This document shows, piece after piece, positions 1 through 7,618 of a stretch of 12,210 nt of DNA. The translations under genes were made by a program, and so were the position numbers. Where the stretch lies: positions 1-12,210 of the forward strand of contig JAPXTA010000147.1 in NCBI GenBank assembly GCA_033812735.1. Direction: 5' to 3'. Each line of letters begins with the position of its first letter. The stretch's first letter is position 1. The notes under the pieces are model-generated. The model saw only the letters and a list, made by a program, of their open reading frames with translations. It was not told where the DNA came from and searched no databases. This stretch comes from JABFRJ01 sp033812735. GTDB taxonomy: Bacteria > Pseudomonadota > Alphaproteobacteria > Rhizobiales > Hyphomicrobiaceae.

Positions 1-1
1 C

Positions 2-1387
2 ATCAATGAGAAGTACGAGGTCAGGCCACAGATGGTGGACACGTGGTCCACCAGCCCGGACAAGCTGACATGGACCTTCACACTGCGCGAGGGGCTCGAG
101 TGGCACGACGGGACACCGGTTACCTCTGAGGACTGCATCGCGTCCATCAAGCGCTTTGCCAAGCGGGACGTTCTGGGACTCAAGTTCGCGGAGTTCGTGA
201 AGGAGTACGTCGCCGAGAGCCAGCGTACGTTCAAGATCATCTTGAAGGAGCCGTTCGGGCTCGTGCTCGATACCCTTGGCAAGGCCAGCCTCTCGCCATT
301 GCTGATGATGCCGAAGAAGCTCGCGGAGAGGGAGCCCTCGCAACAAATTACGCCGGACGAAGTGATCGGCTCGGGGCCCTTTATTTTCAAGATCGACGAG
401 TGGAAGCCCGGCAGCCGCGTCGTTTACGTCAAGAACCCGAAGTATAAGCCCCGCAACGAGCCACCGTCCGGTCTCGCGGGCGGGAAGGTTGTTCATGTCG
501 ACCGCGTCGAGTGGCATTGGATTCCAGATGCTCAGACGCAGGTGAACGCGCTGATCAATGGTGAGGTGGATATCGTCGAGACGGTACCGCTCGACCTGAT
601 GCCGCTTCTCGAGAAGGACCCCAACGTCAACGTCGGCAAGCTGGCCGATCTACAGTACTTCATGCGGTTCAACTGGCTGCAGCCGCCGTTCAAGGACAAC
701 CCGAAGCTCCGCCAGGCGGCGCAAATGGCGCTCGACCAGACCGAAATGCTGCAAGGCGCGGTTGGCGATCCGAGGTATTTCCGAATTTGCCGTTCGCTGT
801 TTCCATGCGGCACTCCTTTTGCCGACGAAGGGCCGACCAAGGGGCTGGTCGAGGGCAATGCCGCGAAGGCGCGTGAAATGCTGAAGGATGCGGGTTATGA
901 CGGTACCCCCGTCGTGATCATCAATGCGTCCGACGTCTCGACGCTCGCACCGCTCGGTCCCATCGCCAAAGCGCAGCTCGAACGGGCGGGCTTCAAGGTT
1001 GACTTGCAGGTGCAGGACTGGTCGACCACCATCGCCCGCATCCGCAAGAAGGACCCGCCATCACAGGGTGGATGGAACGTCTACATGCCGGCGTTGCAGC
1101 TCACCGACGTCCTCAATCCGCTGACCCACTCGACCTTCAACATGAATTGCCAGACGTCTCTCAACGGCTGGCCGTGCGACGATACGATGGAGCGGCTCCG
1201 CGACCAGTTTGCCCGCTCGGCCGACGATGGCGAGAAGAAGCAGCTGGCGACCAAGATTCTTGCGCGGCAGGCTGAAATGCTGGCAGCCGTACCGCTTGGC
1301 GAGTTCTCGTGGGTCGGCGCATCGCGCAAGAACATTGAACGGATCAATGCACCGGTCACGGTGTTCTGGGGCATGAAGAAAAAGTAG
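2..1387 (+). CDS. ABC transporter solute-binding protein, family 5 (5' partial)
   Basis: Periplasmic ligand-binding component of a peptide/nickel-type ABC importer (SBP_bac_5 family). The frame is open from base 2, before the first ATG at 32, so the gene begins upstream of the window. About 461 residues are visible. Aligned by eye with the second binding protein of this window (529 aa), roughly 70 N-terminal residues including the export signal are missing. The early segment TWTFTLREGLEWHDGTPVTS is the classic family signature around the first lobe, followed by GSGPFIF and by an internal NGEVDIVETVPL stretch typical of the domain. It ends with TAG 28 nt before the regulator gene. No permease gene follows it directly, so it either belongs to an upstream operon or is an extra binding protein for the importer at 5990-11125. 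Family assignment is firm; the ligand is unknown. Confidence 0.93.
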   Translation: MNEKYEVRPQMVDTWSTSPDKLTWTFTLREGLEWHDGTPVTSEDCIASIKRFAKRDVLGLKFAEFVKEYVAESQRTFKIILKEPFGLVLDTLGKASLSPLLMMPKKLAEREPSQQITPDEVIGSGPFIFKIDEWKPGSRVVYVKNPKYKPRNEPPSGLAGGKVVHVDRVEWHWIPDAQTQVNALINGEVDIVETVPLDLMPLLEKDPNVNVGKLADLQYFMRFNWLQPPFKDNPKLRQAAQMALDQTEMLQGAVGDPRYFRICRSLFPCGTPFADEGPTKGLVEGNAAKAREMLKDAGYDGTPVVIINASDVSTLAPLGPIAKAQLERAGFKVDLQVQDWSTTIARIRKKDPPSQGGWNVYMPALQLTDVLNPLTHSTFNMNCQTSLNGWPCDDTMERLRDQFARSADDGEKKQLATKILARQAEMLAAVPLGEFSWVGASRKNIERINAPVTVFWGMKKK

Positions 1388-1415
1388 GGCAGCGGCGAGC
1401 AGGGATCGACACAAG

Positions 1416-2219
1416 GTGGATAAGAGCTTCATCAAAGGCCTGCGCGTCTTGGAAGCGCTCGCACGCAGCGACACACCGCGCGGCGTCGCCGAGCTTGCGC
1501 GCGAGTTGCAGATGACCAAGAGCAACGTTCACCGCTTGCTGTCGACGCTGGTCGCGCAATCTTTTGCCCTGCGGCATCCTGCGAATGGCACCTATGAGGC
1601 GGGCATCAAGCTGTGGGAACTCGGCGCGCAGGTCGCGGGGCGTCTGGACGTGCAAAGGATCGCCGCGCCCCATCTTGCCGACCTCAAGGACAAGACCGGA
1701 GAGACGGCGCATCTGTCGATCCTCGATGGCCATCACATGGTGTACATCGATCGGGTCGAGACCGACCAGTACGTGCGGACTTATGGGCGTATCGGTGCGC
1801 GCGCGCCGGCGCACTGCACTGGCACTGGGAAAGTCATGCTGTCACATGCCCCATCAGACGTACTCGCCGCTGCACTCAAGGATCTGCAGCCGTTCACACC
1901 GCGGACGATCACCAGTATCCCTGCCATGCGCGCCGAACTCAATCGCGTGCGCGAGTTGGGCTATGCCGTGACCAAGGAAGAGTGGCGCAGCGGCGTATGG
2001 AGTATTGCAGCACCTATCTTTGGTCCCAAAGGTGCGGTCGTCGCAGCGATGGGAATCTCGGGGCCGGCCGAACGCATCCGGCCGCGCCTGCTCAAGGACT
2101 TCAAGCCGCTCGTTGTCGCCACCGCGGCAGCCGTGTCAGCCAAACTTGGGGCACCGATGCACACCAAGGCATCGTCCGGCCCACAAACGAGCCCCAAACC
2201 GCCTAAGCAAGCAGCGTGA
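1416..2219 (+). CDS. IclR-family transcriptional regulator
   Basis: DNA-binding regulator of 267 aa, the usual IclR length (about 250-280). Residues ~5-60 form the winged helix-turn-helix, with GVAELARELQMTKSNVHRLL as the recognition region (residues ~23-42). Residues ~75-245 are the IclR effector-binding domain, recognisable from APAHCTGTGKVMLSH (residues ~130-144), which corresponds to the conserved A(T)GKA loop, and from the GYAVTKEEW and AAMGISGP segments. The start is GTG at 1416, giving the expected short leader MDKSFIKGLRVLE; a weak AGGG lies 11 nt upstream. The C-terminal ~20 residues are Pro/Ser/Lys-rich and probably disordered. IclR proteins usually sense a small organic acid and control adjacent catabolic genes. 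Its position before the crotonase-aminotransferase-amidase-transporter series suggests it controls that series. Whether it activates or represses cannot be read from sequence. Confidence 0.94.
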   Translation: MDKSFIKGLRVLEALARSDTPRGVAELARELQMTKSNVHRLLSTLVAQSFALRHPANGTYEAGIKLWELGAQVAGRLDVQRIAAPHLADLKDKTGETAHLSILDGHHMVYIDRVETDQYVRTYGRIGARAPAHCTGTGKVMLSHAPSDVLAAALKDLQPFTPRTITSIPAMRAELNRVRELGYAVTKEEWRSGVWSIAAPIFGPKGAVVAAMGISGPAERIRPRLLKDFKPLVVATAAAVSAKLGAPMHTKASSGPQTSPKPPKQAA

Positions 2220-2265
2220 AAGGTCTTTTCGAAGCCGATCTGCTGTCACATCCCTTCACCTCAGC

Positions 2266-2286
2266 CAGACGACAGCGTATCGTCTG
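2266..2286. repeat. Perfect 7-bp inverted repeat, 7-nt spacer
   Basis: Left arm CAGACGA at 2266-2272 and right arm TCGTCTG at 2280-2286 are exact reverse complements. Dyad spacing (arm centres 14 nt apart) suits a dimeric winged-helix regulator, but the element is also a plausible short hairpin ending 10 nt before the GGAG site of the downstream gene. It lacks a T-tract, so it is not an intrinsic terminator. Confidence 0.6.
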
Positions 2287-2296
2287 ATGCCTTCTC

Positions 2297-2300
2297 GGAG
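2297..2300 (+). promoter_or_regulatory. Ribosome binding site fixing the crotonase start
   Basis: GGAG lies 7 nt before ATG 2308. The open frame extends far upstream (to 2005, inside the regulator gene), so this site is what selects 2308 over the upstream in-frame ATG at 2287, which has no Shine-Dalgarno sequence at suitable distance. Confidence 0.7.
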
Positions 2301-2307
2301 CCAAGAA

Positions 2308-3048
2308 ATGTCTGAGACTGTCACCTACGTGTCTTCTGGTCATGTCGCCACCATTACGATGTCGCGCACAGCCGCTCGCAACGCTCTCAACAATGCGCTT
2401 TGCACGGACCTGCGCAATGCGTGGCTGAAGTTCCGCGACAGCGACGACCGTGTTGCCATTCTCGCGTCGTCGCACGACGACTATTACACCGTCGGCGCGG
2501 ACGTGAAGGATCTACCCGTGAACATGTGGCATGCCGTGCCAGGACTTGGGGTGGAACTGGACAAGCCAGTTATTGCGGCCTGTTCCGGTTGGGTGGTCGG
2601 CGGCGGCTTCGTGCTGGTGCAGATGGCCGATATGTGTGTTGCGTCGGAGACGACGAAATTCATGTACCCCGAGGGTAAGATCGGCACGACAGCGGGCGGG
2701 ATCTCGTCCATAGCACCGCGCATGCCTCACAAGGTCGCCATGGAATTCATCCTCACCGGCGACACGATGAGTGCACAACGCGCCTACGAGGTCGGCTTCG
2801 TCAACCAGGTTACGCCTCCCGGTCAGCATCTCGCTGCGGCGCGGGTGATGGCCGATAAAATCGCGGCCAACGCTCCGCTCGTCACATATGCTCTGAAGCG
2901 TCTCGTGCGCGAGACTATGCCGAAGGGGCCGCTCGAGGTTGTCGCCGATGCCCGTCGCGTTCTCGACACCATCCGGGACAGCGAGGACGTCAAAGAAGGC
3001 GTCGCCGCGTTCAAGGAAAAGCGGAAACCTCACTTCAACGGCCGCTGA
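2308..3048 (+). CDS. Enoyl-CoA hydratase/isomerase (crotonase) family protein
   Basis: Protein of 246 aa, somewhat shorter than typical crotonases (~255-270). The start at 2308 is chosen because GGAG at 2297-2300 sits 7 nt upstream and the protein then begins with the normal first strand; an in-frame ATG at 2287 falls in the inverted repeat. Family features are the CoA/oxyanion segment VGADVKDL (residues ~62-69), the second oxyanion loop GWVVGGGF (~94-101), YPEGKIGTTAGG (~120-131) and LTGDTMSAQRAYEVGFVNQV (~149-168), with a C-terminal AFKEKRKPHF motif. By alignment from memory with rat mitochondrial hydratase, Glu164 is kept as E122 but Glu144 is replaced by V102. The PGAGGTQRL loop is also degenerate. 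It may therefore be an isomerase, hydrolase, lyase or other crotonase-fold enzyme rather than a true hydratase. It probably acts on a CoA thioester in the same pathway as the adjacent aminotransferase. Confidence 0.9.
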   Translation: MSETVTYVSSGHVATITMSRTAARNALNNALCTDLRNAWLKFRDSDDRVAILASSHDDYYTVGADVKDLPVNMWHAVPGLGVELDKPVIAACSGWVVGGGFVLVQMADMCVASETTKFMYPEGKIGTTAGGISSIAPRMPHKVAMEFILTGDTMSAQRAYEVGFVNQVTPPGQHLAAARVMADKIAANAPLVTYALKRLVRETMPKGPLEVVADARRVLDTIRDSEDVKEGVAAFKEKRKPHFNGR

Positions 3049-3098
3049 TACAGTCCATTCGACCGCCCGCTTGGCGCCCCACCACCGAGGAACATGCC

Positions 3099-4487
3099 AT
3101 GGATTTCCTGCCCAACTCTCCCCACGCCCGCGACATCAAACACATCATTCATCCCGCGACGAATCTCGACAAGCACCTGACCGTTGGCCCGACCGTTATC
3201 TCCAAGGGCGAGGGCGTCTACCTCTATGACGATGGCGGCAAAAAATACCTCGAGGCCATGGCGGGTCTTTGGTGCGTTTCGCTCGGCTATAGCGAGAAGC
3301 GGCTCGCCGATGCGGCCTACAAGCAAATGCTCGAGCTGCCGTACAATCAGATGTTCGGCCATCGGTCACACGAGTCGGCTATCGATCTGTCGGAGCGGTT
3401 GCTCTCCATCGCGCCGAAGTCGCTCGACAAAGTGCTCTACTCGACATCGGGTTCGGAGGCCAACGACCAGGCCGTCAAGCTCGTTTGGTATTACCACAAC
3501 GCGATCGGCAAGCCGCGCAAAAAGAAGATCATTTCGCGTGTTCGTGCCTATCACGGCGTGACGATCTATGCCGGCTCTCTGACAGGCCTGCCGAACAACC
3601 ACATCGACTTCGACATCCCGCTCGGCGGCGTGCTTCGCGCTGATTGCCCGAGCTACTATCACTTCGGGGAAAGCGGGGAGACGGAAGCGCAATTCGTGGA
3701 GCGCATCGCGGGCAATCTCGAAGCGATGATCCTGCGCGAAAATCCCGATACGATCGGCGCCTTCATCGCCGAGCCGGTGCAGGGTGCCGGTGGCGTCGTC
3801 GTCCCTGCCGCCGGTTACTTCGAGGCGATCCAGAAAGTTCTGAAGCGCTACAACATCCTGTTCATCGCCGACGAAGTGATCTGCGGTTTCGGCCGCACGG
3901 GCAAGATGTTCGGGTCGCAGACGTATAACATCGAACCCGACATCATGACGGTCGCAAAGCAGTTGACGTCCGCCTATGCGCCGCTGTCTGGAACCATGGT
4001 CAGCAAGGCGATCTTCGCAGGTATGGTCGATCAGAGCAAGAAGATCGGCGTTTTTGGACACGGTTTCACCTATGCTGGCCATCCGCTCTCGACCGCTGTC
4101 GCCCTCGAGACACTGAAAATCTACGAAGAGCGCGACATCGTCGGCATGGTCGGCAAGGTCTCGCCGCACTTCCAAGAGCGTCTGAAGGCGATGAACGCCC
4201 ACCCACTCGTCGGACAAACCCGCGGCGTTGGCCTGATCGGCGCCATCGAGGTGGTTCGCGACAAGGCCAAGAAGACGCAATACACGGCGGCTGAGAACAT
4301 CCCGATGTTCGCGTCGGTGGCGGCTCTCAAGCACGGCATCGTCACGCGCGCGGTCAACAACGCCCTTTGCCTTTGCCCGCCGCTGATCATCAAGGCGAGC
4401 GAAATCGACGAGATCTTCGACGGCATCACCAAAGGCCTCGACGATGCGCTGGAAGAGGCCCGCAAGAACGGCGTCGCACCGGCTTGA
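3099..4487 (+). CDS. Class III PLP-dependent aminotransferase (omega-transaminase type)
   Basis: Transfers an amino group from an amine or omega-amino acid to an oxo acid acceptor such as pyruvate, in the cytoplasm. Length 462 aa is typical of the family. Visible motifs are GLWCVSLGY (residues ~56-64), the phosphate-binding SGSEAND (117-123), YHG (151-153) that stacks on the cofactor, the acceptor-side IAEPVQGAGG (223-232), ADEVICGFGRTG (257-268) with Asp258 contacting the PLP ring nitrogen, and AKQLTSAY with Lys287 as the Schiff-base lysine. TRAV (416-419) places Arg417 where omega-transaminases carry the mobile arginine that binds the carboxylate of the acceptor. GAGG at 3087-3090 supports the ATG at 3099. 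It lies 50 nt after the crotonase gene and 26 nt before the amidase gene, so all three are probably co-transcribed. The overall pattern resembles beta-alanine-, GABA- or putrescine-pyruvate transaminases; the exact amine donor cannot be assigned. Confidence 0.93.
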   Translation: MDFLPNSPHARDIKHIIHPATNLDKHLTVGPTVISKGEGVYLYDDGGKKYLEAMAGLWCVSLGYSEKRLADAAYKQMLELPYNQMFGHRSHESAIDLSERLLSIAPKSLDKVLYSTSGSEANDQAVKLVWYYHNAIGKPRKKKIISRVRAYHGVTIYAGSLTGLPNNHIDFDIPLGGVLRADCPSYYHFGESGETEAQFVERIAGNLEAMILRENPDTIGAFIAEPVQGAGGVVVPAAGYFEAIQKVLKRYNILFIADEVICGFGRTGKMFGSQTYNIEPDIMTVAKQLTSAYAPLSGTMVSKAIFAGMVDQSKKIGVFGHGFTYAGHPLSTAVALETLKIYEERDIVGMVGKVSPHFQERLKAMNAHPLVGQTRGVGLIGAIEVVRDKAKKTQYTAAENIPMFASVAALKHGIVTRAVNNALCLCPPLIIKASEIDEIFDGITKGLDDALEEARKNGVAPA

Positions 4488-4513
4488 GGCTCGGAAACTC
4501 CTGGGGGGTGCCC

Positions 4514-5953
4514 ATGACCAGCGTCAGCAGCTCAACTTCAGCGACGGAACCGTGGCAAATGGAGGCGGTCGAATTGGCCGCCCTCATTCGCACCGGCAAG
4601 TTGTCGTCGCGCGAAGCCACGCAGTCGTGTCTCAACCGCCTGGAACGGGTGAACCCAAAGATCAACGCGGTGACGCTCGCGTTGCATGAGGATGCCTTGA
4701 AGGCAGCCGATGCTGCAGATAGATCCCGCGCACGCGGCGACGTGCTCGGGCCATTGCATGGCGTTCCCGTCACGACAAAATGCAATACGGATCAGGTCGG
4801 CGTGCCGAGCGACAACGGTGTCGTCGCGTTCAAAGACCTGATTGCCAAGACCGACAACCCCGTCATCGGCAACATGCGGAAGGCGGGAGCGATCCTGTTC
4901 GCGCGCACGAATACACCTGCGTTCTCGATGCGGTGGTTCACTAACAACGACCTACATGGACAGACACTCAACCCGTACAGCAAGGACCATACGTGTGGTG
5001 GCTCGAGCGGCGGTGCGGGCGCTGCGACTGCCGCCGGAATCAGCGCGATCGCACATGGTAACGACATCGGCGGCTCGATCCGCTGGCCTGCCTACTGCAA
5101 TGGCATCGTCGGCATCCGCCCGAGCTATGGCCGCGTGCCGGCGTTCAACGAGACGGCACCGCCAGGACGCGCGCTTGCGTCTCAGCTGATGGCTGTCCAG
5201 GGACCTATGTCACGGACCATCCGCGATTGCCGGCTGGCACTCGACGTGATGTCGCAGCGGGATATCCGCGACAATCGTTGGGTCGACGTGCCGCTGCGTG
5301 GTCCGGCACCCAAGCGGCCGTTGCGCGCGGCGATCATGCCGAACCCGCCCGGTGGGCCAGTCGATCCGGCCGTTTCCGAGGCGATACGCACCGCTGGCCG
5401 GCATCTTGAAGCTGCCGGCTATATCGTCGAAGAACGCACGCCGCCGCAATTCCTCAGTCTCGTCGAGCTCTGGCACAAGATCGGCGTCGTCGAAGTGTTT
5501 GGCGGTCTTGCAGAGAAAATCGAGAAGTACGGCGACTACGGGATCAAGCGTGTCGCGGAGATGTGGTGCAAGCTGCGTCCACCGGCCGACCTCGCCACAT
5601 TCCAGGCTGCCTGGGTCGAACGAGATGCTGCGATCCACGAATGGAACATGTTCCTCGAGGACACGCCCGTGCTGGTCATGCCGACGTGCGCCGAAGCGGC
5701 CCTCCCCCTCGGCTTGGATACAGCCAACGAAGCCGGGCTCGAACGCTTCTTCAATGCAGCCGGCCGATTCCTGCTGCAACTGCCAGTGCTAGGCCTACCC
5801 GGACTTTCCGTGCCCGTCGGCCAGGACAAGGCCGGCCTACCGGTTGGCGTGCAAATCGTCGCGCAGCGCTACCGGGAGGATCTTTGCTTTGACGCTGGTG
5901 AGATCATAGAGTCGCACGAAGGCCCGAGGAAGGCGATCGATCCCAAGTTTTGA
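4514..5953 (+). CDS. Amidase-signature family amidohydrolase
   Basis: Hydrolyses a carboxamide (R-CO-NH2 or R-CO-NHR) to acid and ammonia or amine. The 479-aa length is normal. The catalytic triad is complete: Lys89 in GVPVTTKCNTD, cis-Ser164 in CGGSSGGAGAATAAG and nucleophile Ser188 in DIGGSIRWPA. The 75- and 24-residue spacings equal those between Lys142, Ser217 and Ser241 of fatty acid amide hydrolase. No signal peptide is seen, so it is cytoplasmic. The open frame extends back into the aminotransferase gene, but the ATG at 4514, preceded by a G-rich stretch at 4503-4508, gives a normal N-terminus; an in-frame GTG at 4508 is a possible start two codons earlier. It sits between the aminotransferase and the importer, which suggests it acts on the imported compound. 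It could instead resemble GatA-like proteins, but no gatB or gatC neighbours exist, so a catabolic amidase is preferred. Confidence 0.92.
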   Translation: MTSVSSSTSATEPWQMEAVELAALIRTGKLSSREATQSCLNRLERVNPKINAVTLALHEDALKAADAADRSRARGDVLGPLHGVPVTTKCNTDQVGVPSDNGVVAFKDLIAKTDNPVIGNMRKAGAILFARTNTPAFSMRWFTNNDLHGQTLNPYSKDHTCGGSSGGAGAATAAGISAIAHGNDIGGSIRWPAYCNGIVGIRPSYGRVPAFNETAPPGRALASQLMAVQGPMSRTIRDCRLALDVMSQRDIRDNRWVDVPLRGPAPKRPLRAAIMPNPPGGPVDPAVSEAIRTAGRHLEAAGYIVEERTPPQFLSLVELWHKIGVVEVFGGLAEKIEKYGDYGIKRVAEMWCKLRPPADLATFQAAWVERDAAIHEWNMFLEDTPVLVMPTCAEAALPLGLDTANEAGLERFFNAAGRFLLQLPVLGLPGLSVPVGQDKAGLPVGVQIVAQRYREDLCFDAGEIIESHEGPRKAIDPKF

Positions 5954-5989
5954 GTTACCCAGTTCAGCCTTGATAACCAGGAGACTTAC

Positions 5990-7579
5990 ATGATTACCCG
6001 TCGTCACCTGCTCGGTACCGCCAGTGCTGCGGCAACCGTGCCATTTCTATCGTTGCCCGTCCTCGCGCAATCGCCGAAAGACACGATCGTCATCGGCATG
6101 TCGATCGGCGACATGATCACGCTCGATCCCGGTGAGTCCTTCGAGATTTCCGGCAGCGAAGTCACAAACAACATCTATGACCGCTTGATCGCCGCCGATC
6201 CGAATGATCCCGCGAAGATCAATGGCGTCGTCGCCGAGAGCTGGACGGTCGCAGACAACAAGACTTTCACGTTCAAGCTGAAGAACACCTACAAGTTCTC
6301 ATCCGGCAAGCCCGTCACCGCTGAAGATGCCGCGTTCTCGCTGCATCGCGCCATCATCCTCGGCAAGACGCCGGCGTTCATCATCGCCCAGTTCGGCCTC
6401 AACAAGGACAACGTCGAGAAGGCGATCCGCGCCACCGACCCGCAGACGCTGGTGATCGAGCTGCCGGCAGCGACAGCACCGACCTTCTTCTTGAACTGCC
6501 TTGGCTCGAACGTCGGCAGCATCGTCGAGAAGGCTGTCGCCATGGCCAACGCCAAGGACGGCGACTTCGGCAACGCGTGGCTGAAGCAGAACTCGGCGGG
6601 CTCCGGACCGTATCAGCTTCGCACCTGGCGCCCGAGCGACAGCGTCGTGCTCGAAGAAAATCCCAATGCTGCGAACAAGCCGAAGTCGCGCCGGGTCATC
6701 GTCCGGCATATGCCGGAGCCGACGGCACAAGCGCTCGGCCTTGAAAAGGGCGACATCGACGTTGCACGCGGACTTTCGGCGGAGCTCGTCGCGAAGTTCA
6801 GCGCCGATGCCGGCTACAAAGTCGTCAAGTCGCCGCGCGCCAGCTCGCTCGTCATCGGTCTCTCGCAGAAGTTCGCGCCTTGGCAGAAGAAGGAAGTGCG
6901 CCAAGCCGTGAAGCTCGCGATCGACTATGACGGCATCGTCAAGAACATCCTGAAGGACAGCTACATGGTCCATCAGTATCACCAGCCGGCCGGCTTCCCA
7001 GCTGCGCTCAAGGACCGTCCGTTTGCGCGCAAAGTCGAGGAAGCCAAGGCCCTGATGAAGGCTGCCGGCTTCGAGAACGGCTTCGAGGTGTCGTTCGACT
7101 ACCCGAACGACTATCCGCGCGCCGACATCGCCCAGGCGATCCAAGCCAACCTCGCCGAAATCGGCATCAAGCTGAAGATGATCCCGGCCGAGTCGCGTCA
7201 GGCGCTCACGAAGTTCCGCGCGCGCAACTCGGAAATGTACATGGGTGCTTGGGCCGGCGACTTCTTCGACCCGCACACCAACACGGAATGGTTCCTCTAC
7301 AATCCCAACAATGGCGATGACTCGAAGAACCGCACGTTCGCTTGGCGCGTCAGCTGGGATCCGGGCAAGCTCGGCGAGAACGTGCTGCCGGCGACCAAGG
7401 AAGCCGATGCGGCCAAGCGCGTGAAGATGTACGAGGACATGCAAAAGGCGGAGGTCCAAGAGAGCCCGACGGTGCATCTCTTCCAACAGGTCCAAATCGC
7501 CGTGACCAAGGCCAATGTGACCGGCGTAACGATGGGTCTGATCTTCGATTCGACGCGTTACGACAGCATCGCGAAGTAA
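5990..7579 (+). CDS. ABC transporter solute-binding protein, family 5, with Tat-like signal
   Basis: Periplasmic ligand-binding protein of the importer encoded immediately downstream; 529 aa, full length for SBP_bac_5. The N-terminus MITRRHLLGT carries a twin-arginine motif (T-R-R-H-L-L), followed by a short hydrophobic stretch and a likely VLA-Q cleavage near residue 26, so export through Tat is plausible. Mature-domain features include NNIYDRLI, VVAESWTVADNKTFTFKLK (residues ~80-98), GKPVTAEDAAFSL and SGPYQLRTW. AGGAG at 5979-5983 lies 6 nt before the ATG. The gap to the amidase gene is 36 nt and to the first permease gene 39 nt. It differs clearly from the binding protein at the start of the window, so the two need not share a ligand. 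Family members bind oligopeptides, dipeptides, nickel chelates, opines, sugars or other solutes; which applies here is unknown. Confidence 0.95.
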   Translation: MITRRHLLGTASAAATVPFLSLPVLAQSPKDTIVIGMSIGDMITLDPGESFEISGSEVTNNIYDRLIAADPNDPAKINGVVAESWTVADNKTFTFKLKNTYKFSSGKPVTAEDAAFSLHRAIILGKTPAFIIAQFGLNKDNVEKAIRATDPQTLVIELPAATAPTFFLNCLGSNVGSIVEKAVAMANAKDGDFGNAWLKQNSAGSGPYQLRTWRPSDSVVLEENPNAANKPKSRRVIVRHMPEPTAQALGLEKGDIDVARGLSAELVAKFSADAGYKVVKSPRASSLVIGLSQKFAPWQKKEVRQAVKLAIDYDGIVKNILKDSYMVHQYHQPAGFPAALKDRPFARKVEEAKALMKAAGFENGFEVSFDYPNDYPRADIAQAIQANLAEIGIKLKMIPAESRQALTKFRARNSEMYMGAWAGDFFDPHTNTEWFLYNPNNGDDSKNRTFAWRVSWDPGKLGENVLPATKEADAAKRVKMYEDMQKAEVQESPTVHLFQQVQIAVTKANVTGVTMGLIFDSTRYDSIAK

Positions 7580-7598
7580 GGCACCGATGATCAGTCAC

Positions 7599-7617
7599 GA
7601 GACGAGGAGCTTGTCTT
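7599..7617 (+). promoter_or_regulatory. Hairpin containing the permease ribosome binding site
   Basis: AGACGAG (7600-7606) can pair with CTTGTCT (7610-7616), with one G-U pair and a 3-nt loop GAG, extended by one G-U pair at 7599/7617. The Shine-Dalgarno sequence GAGGAG (7604-7609) lies in this stem-loop, just before the TTG start at 7619. It could lower translation of the permease relative to the binding protein. The pairing is seen in sequence; the effect is inference, and a tight 3-nt loop limits its stability. Confidence 0.45.
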
Positions 7618-7618
7618 C

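Larger units (their letters stand above)
2220..2307 (+). promoter_or_regulatory. Putative regulatory gap between iclR-like gene and crotonase gene
   Basis: This is the largest non-coding gap in the window (88 nt). It holds a perfect inverted repeat at 2266-2286: arms CAGACGA and TCGTCTG separated by 7 nt (CAGCGTA). The repeat could be an operator for the IclR-type protein encoded just upstream or an mRNA hairpin in the crotonase leader. A GGAG ribosome binding site follows at 2297-2300. I could not identify convincing -35/-10 hexamers. The repeat is seen directly; its role is inference. Confidence 0.4.

Noticed and set aside
1388..1415. Possible terminator after the first binding-protein gene
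   Set aside because: No stem with a T-tract is visible in these 28 nt, so the regulator may be read through from upstream.
2005..2307. Upstream extension of the crotonase open frame
   Set aside because: It overlaps the end of the IclR-type gene out of frame, encodes low-complexity Arg/Ser/Pro-rich sequence, and the GGAG-supported ATG at 2308 matches the family N-terminus.
3366..4334. 322-codon open frame on the - strand
   Set aside because: Antisense to the clearly functional class III aminotransferase; no family motif and no ribosome binding site seen.
4367..4513. Upstream extension of the amidase open frame
   Set aside because: Overlaps the aminotransferase gene in another frame and has Arg-rich shadow composition; the ATG at 4514 gives a normal amidase length.
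4514..5953. GatA subunit of the tRNA amidotransferase
   Set aside because: No gatB or gatC nearby, and the catabolic and transport context points to a free-standing amidase.
5954..5989. Weak GTTA/TAAC complementarity before the second binding-protein gene
   Set aside because: Only 4 bp with a 16-nt loop; expected by chance.
6299..7495. 398-codon open frame on the - strand
   Set aside because: It lies wholly antisense to the binding-protein gene, has no recognisable domain and is rich in Arg, Leu, Val and Asp, as expected from the complementary strand of a gene with G/C third positions.
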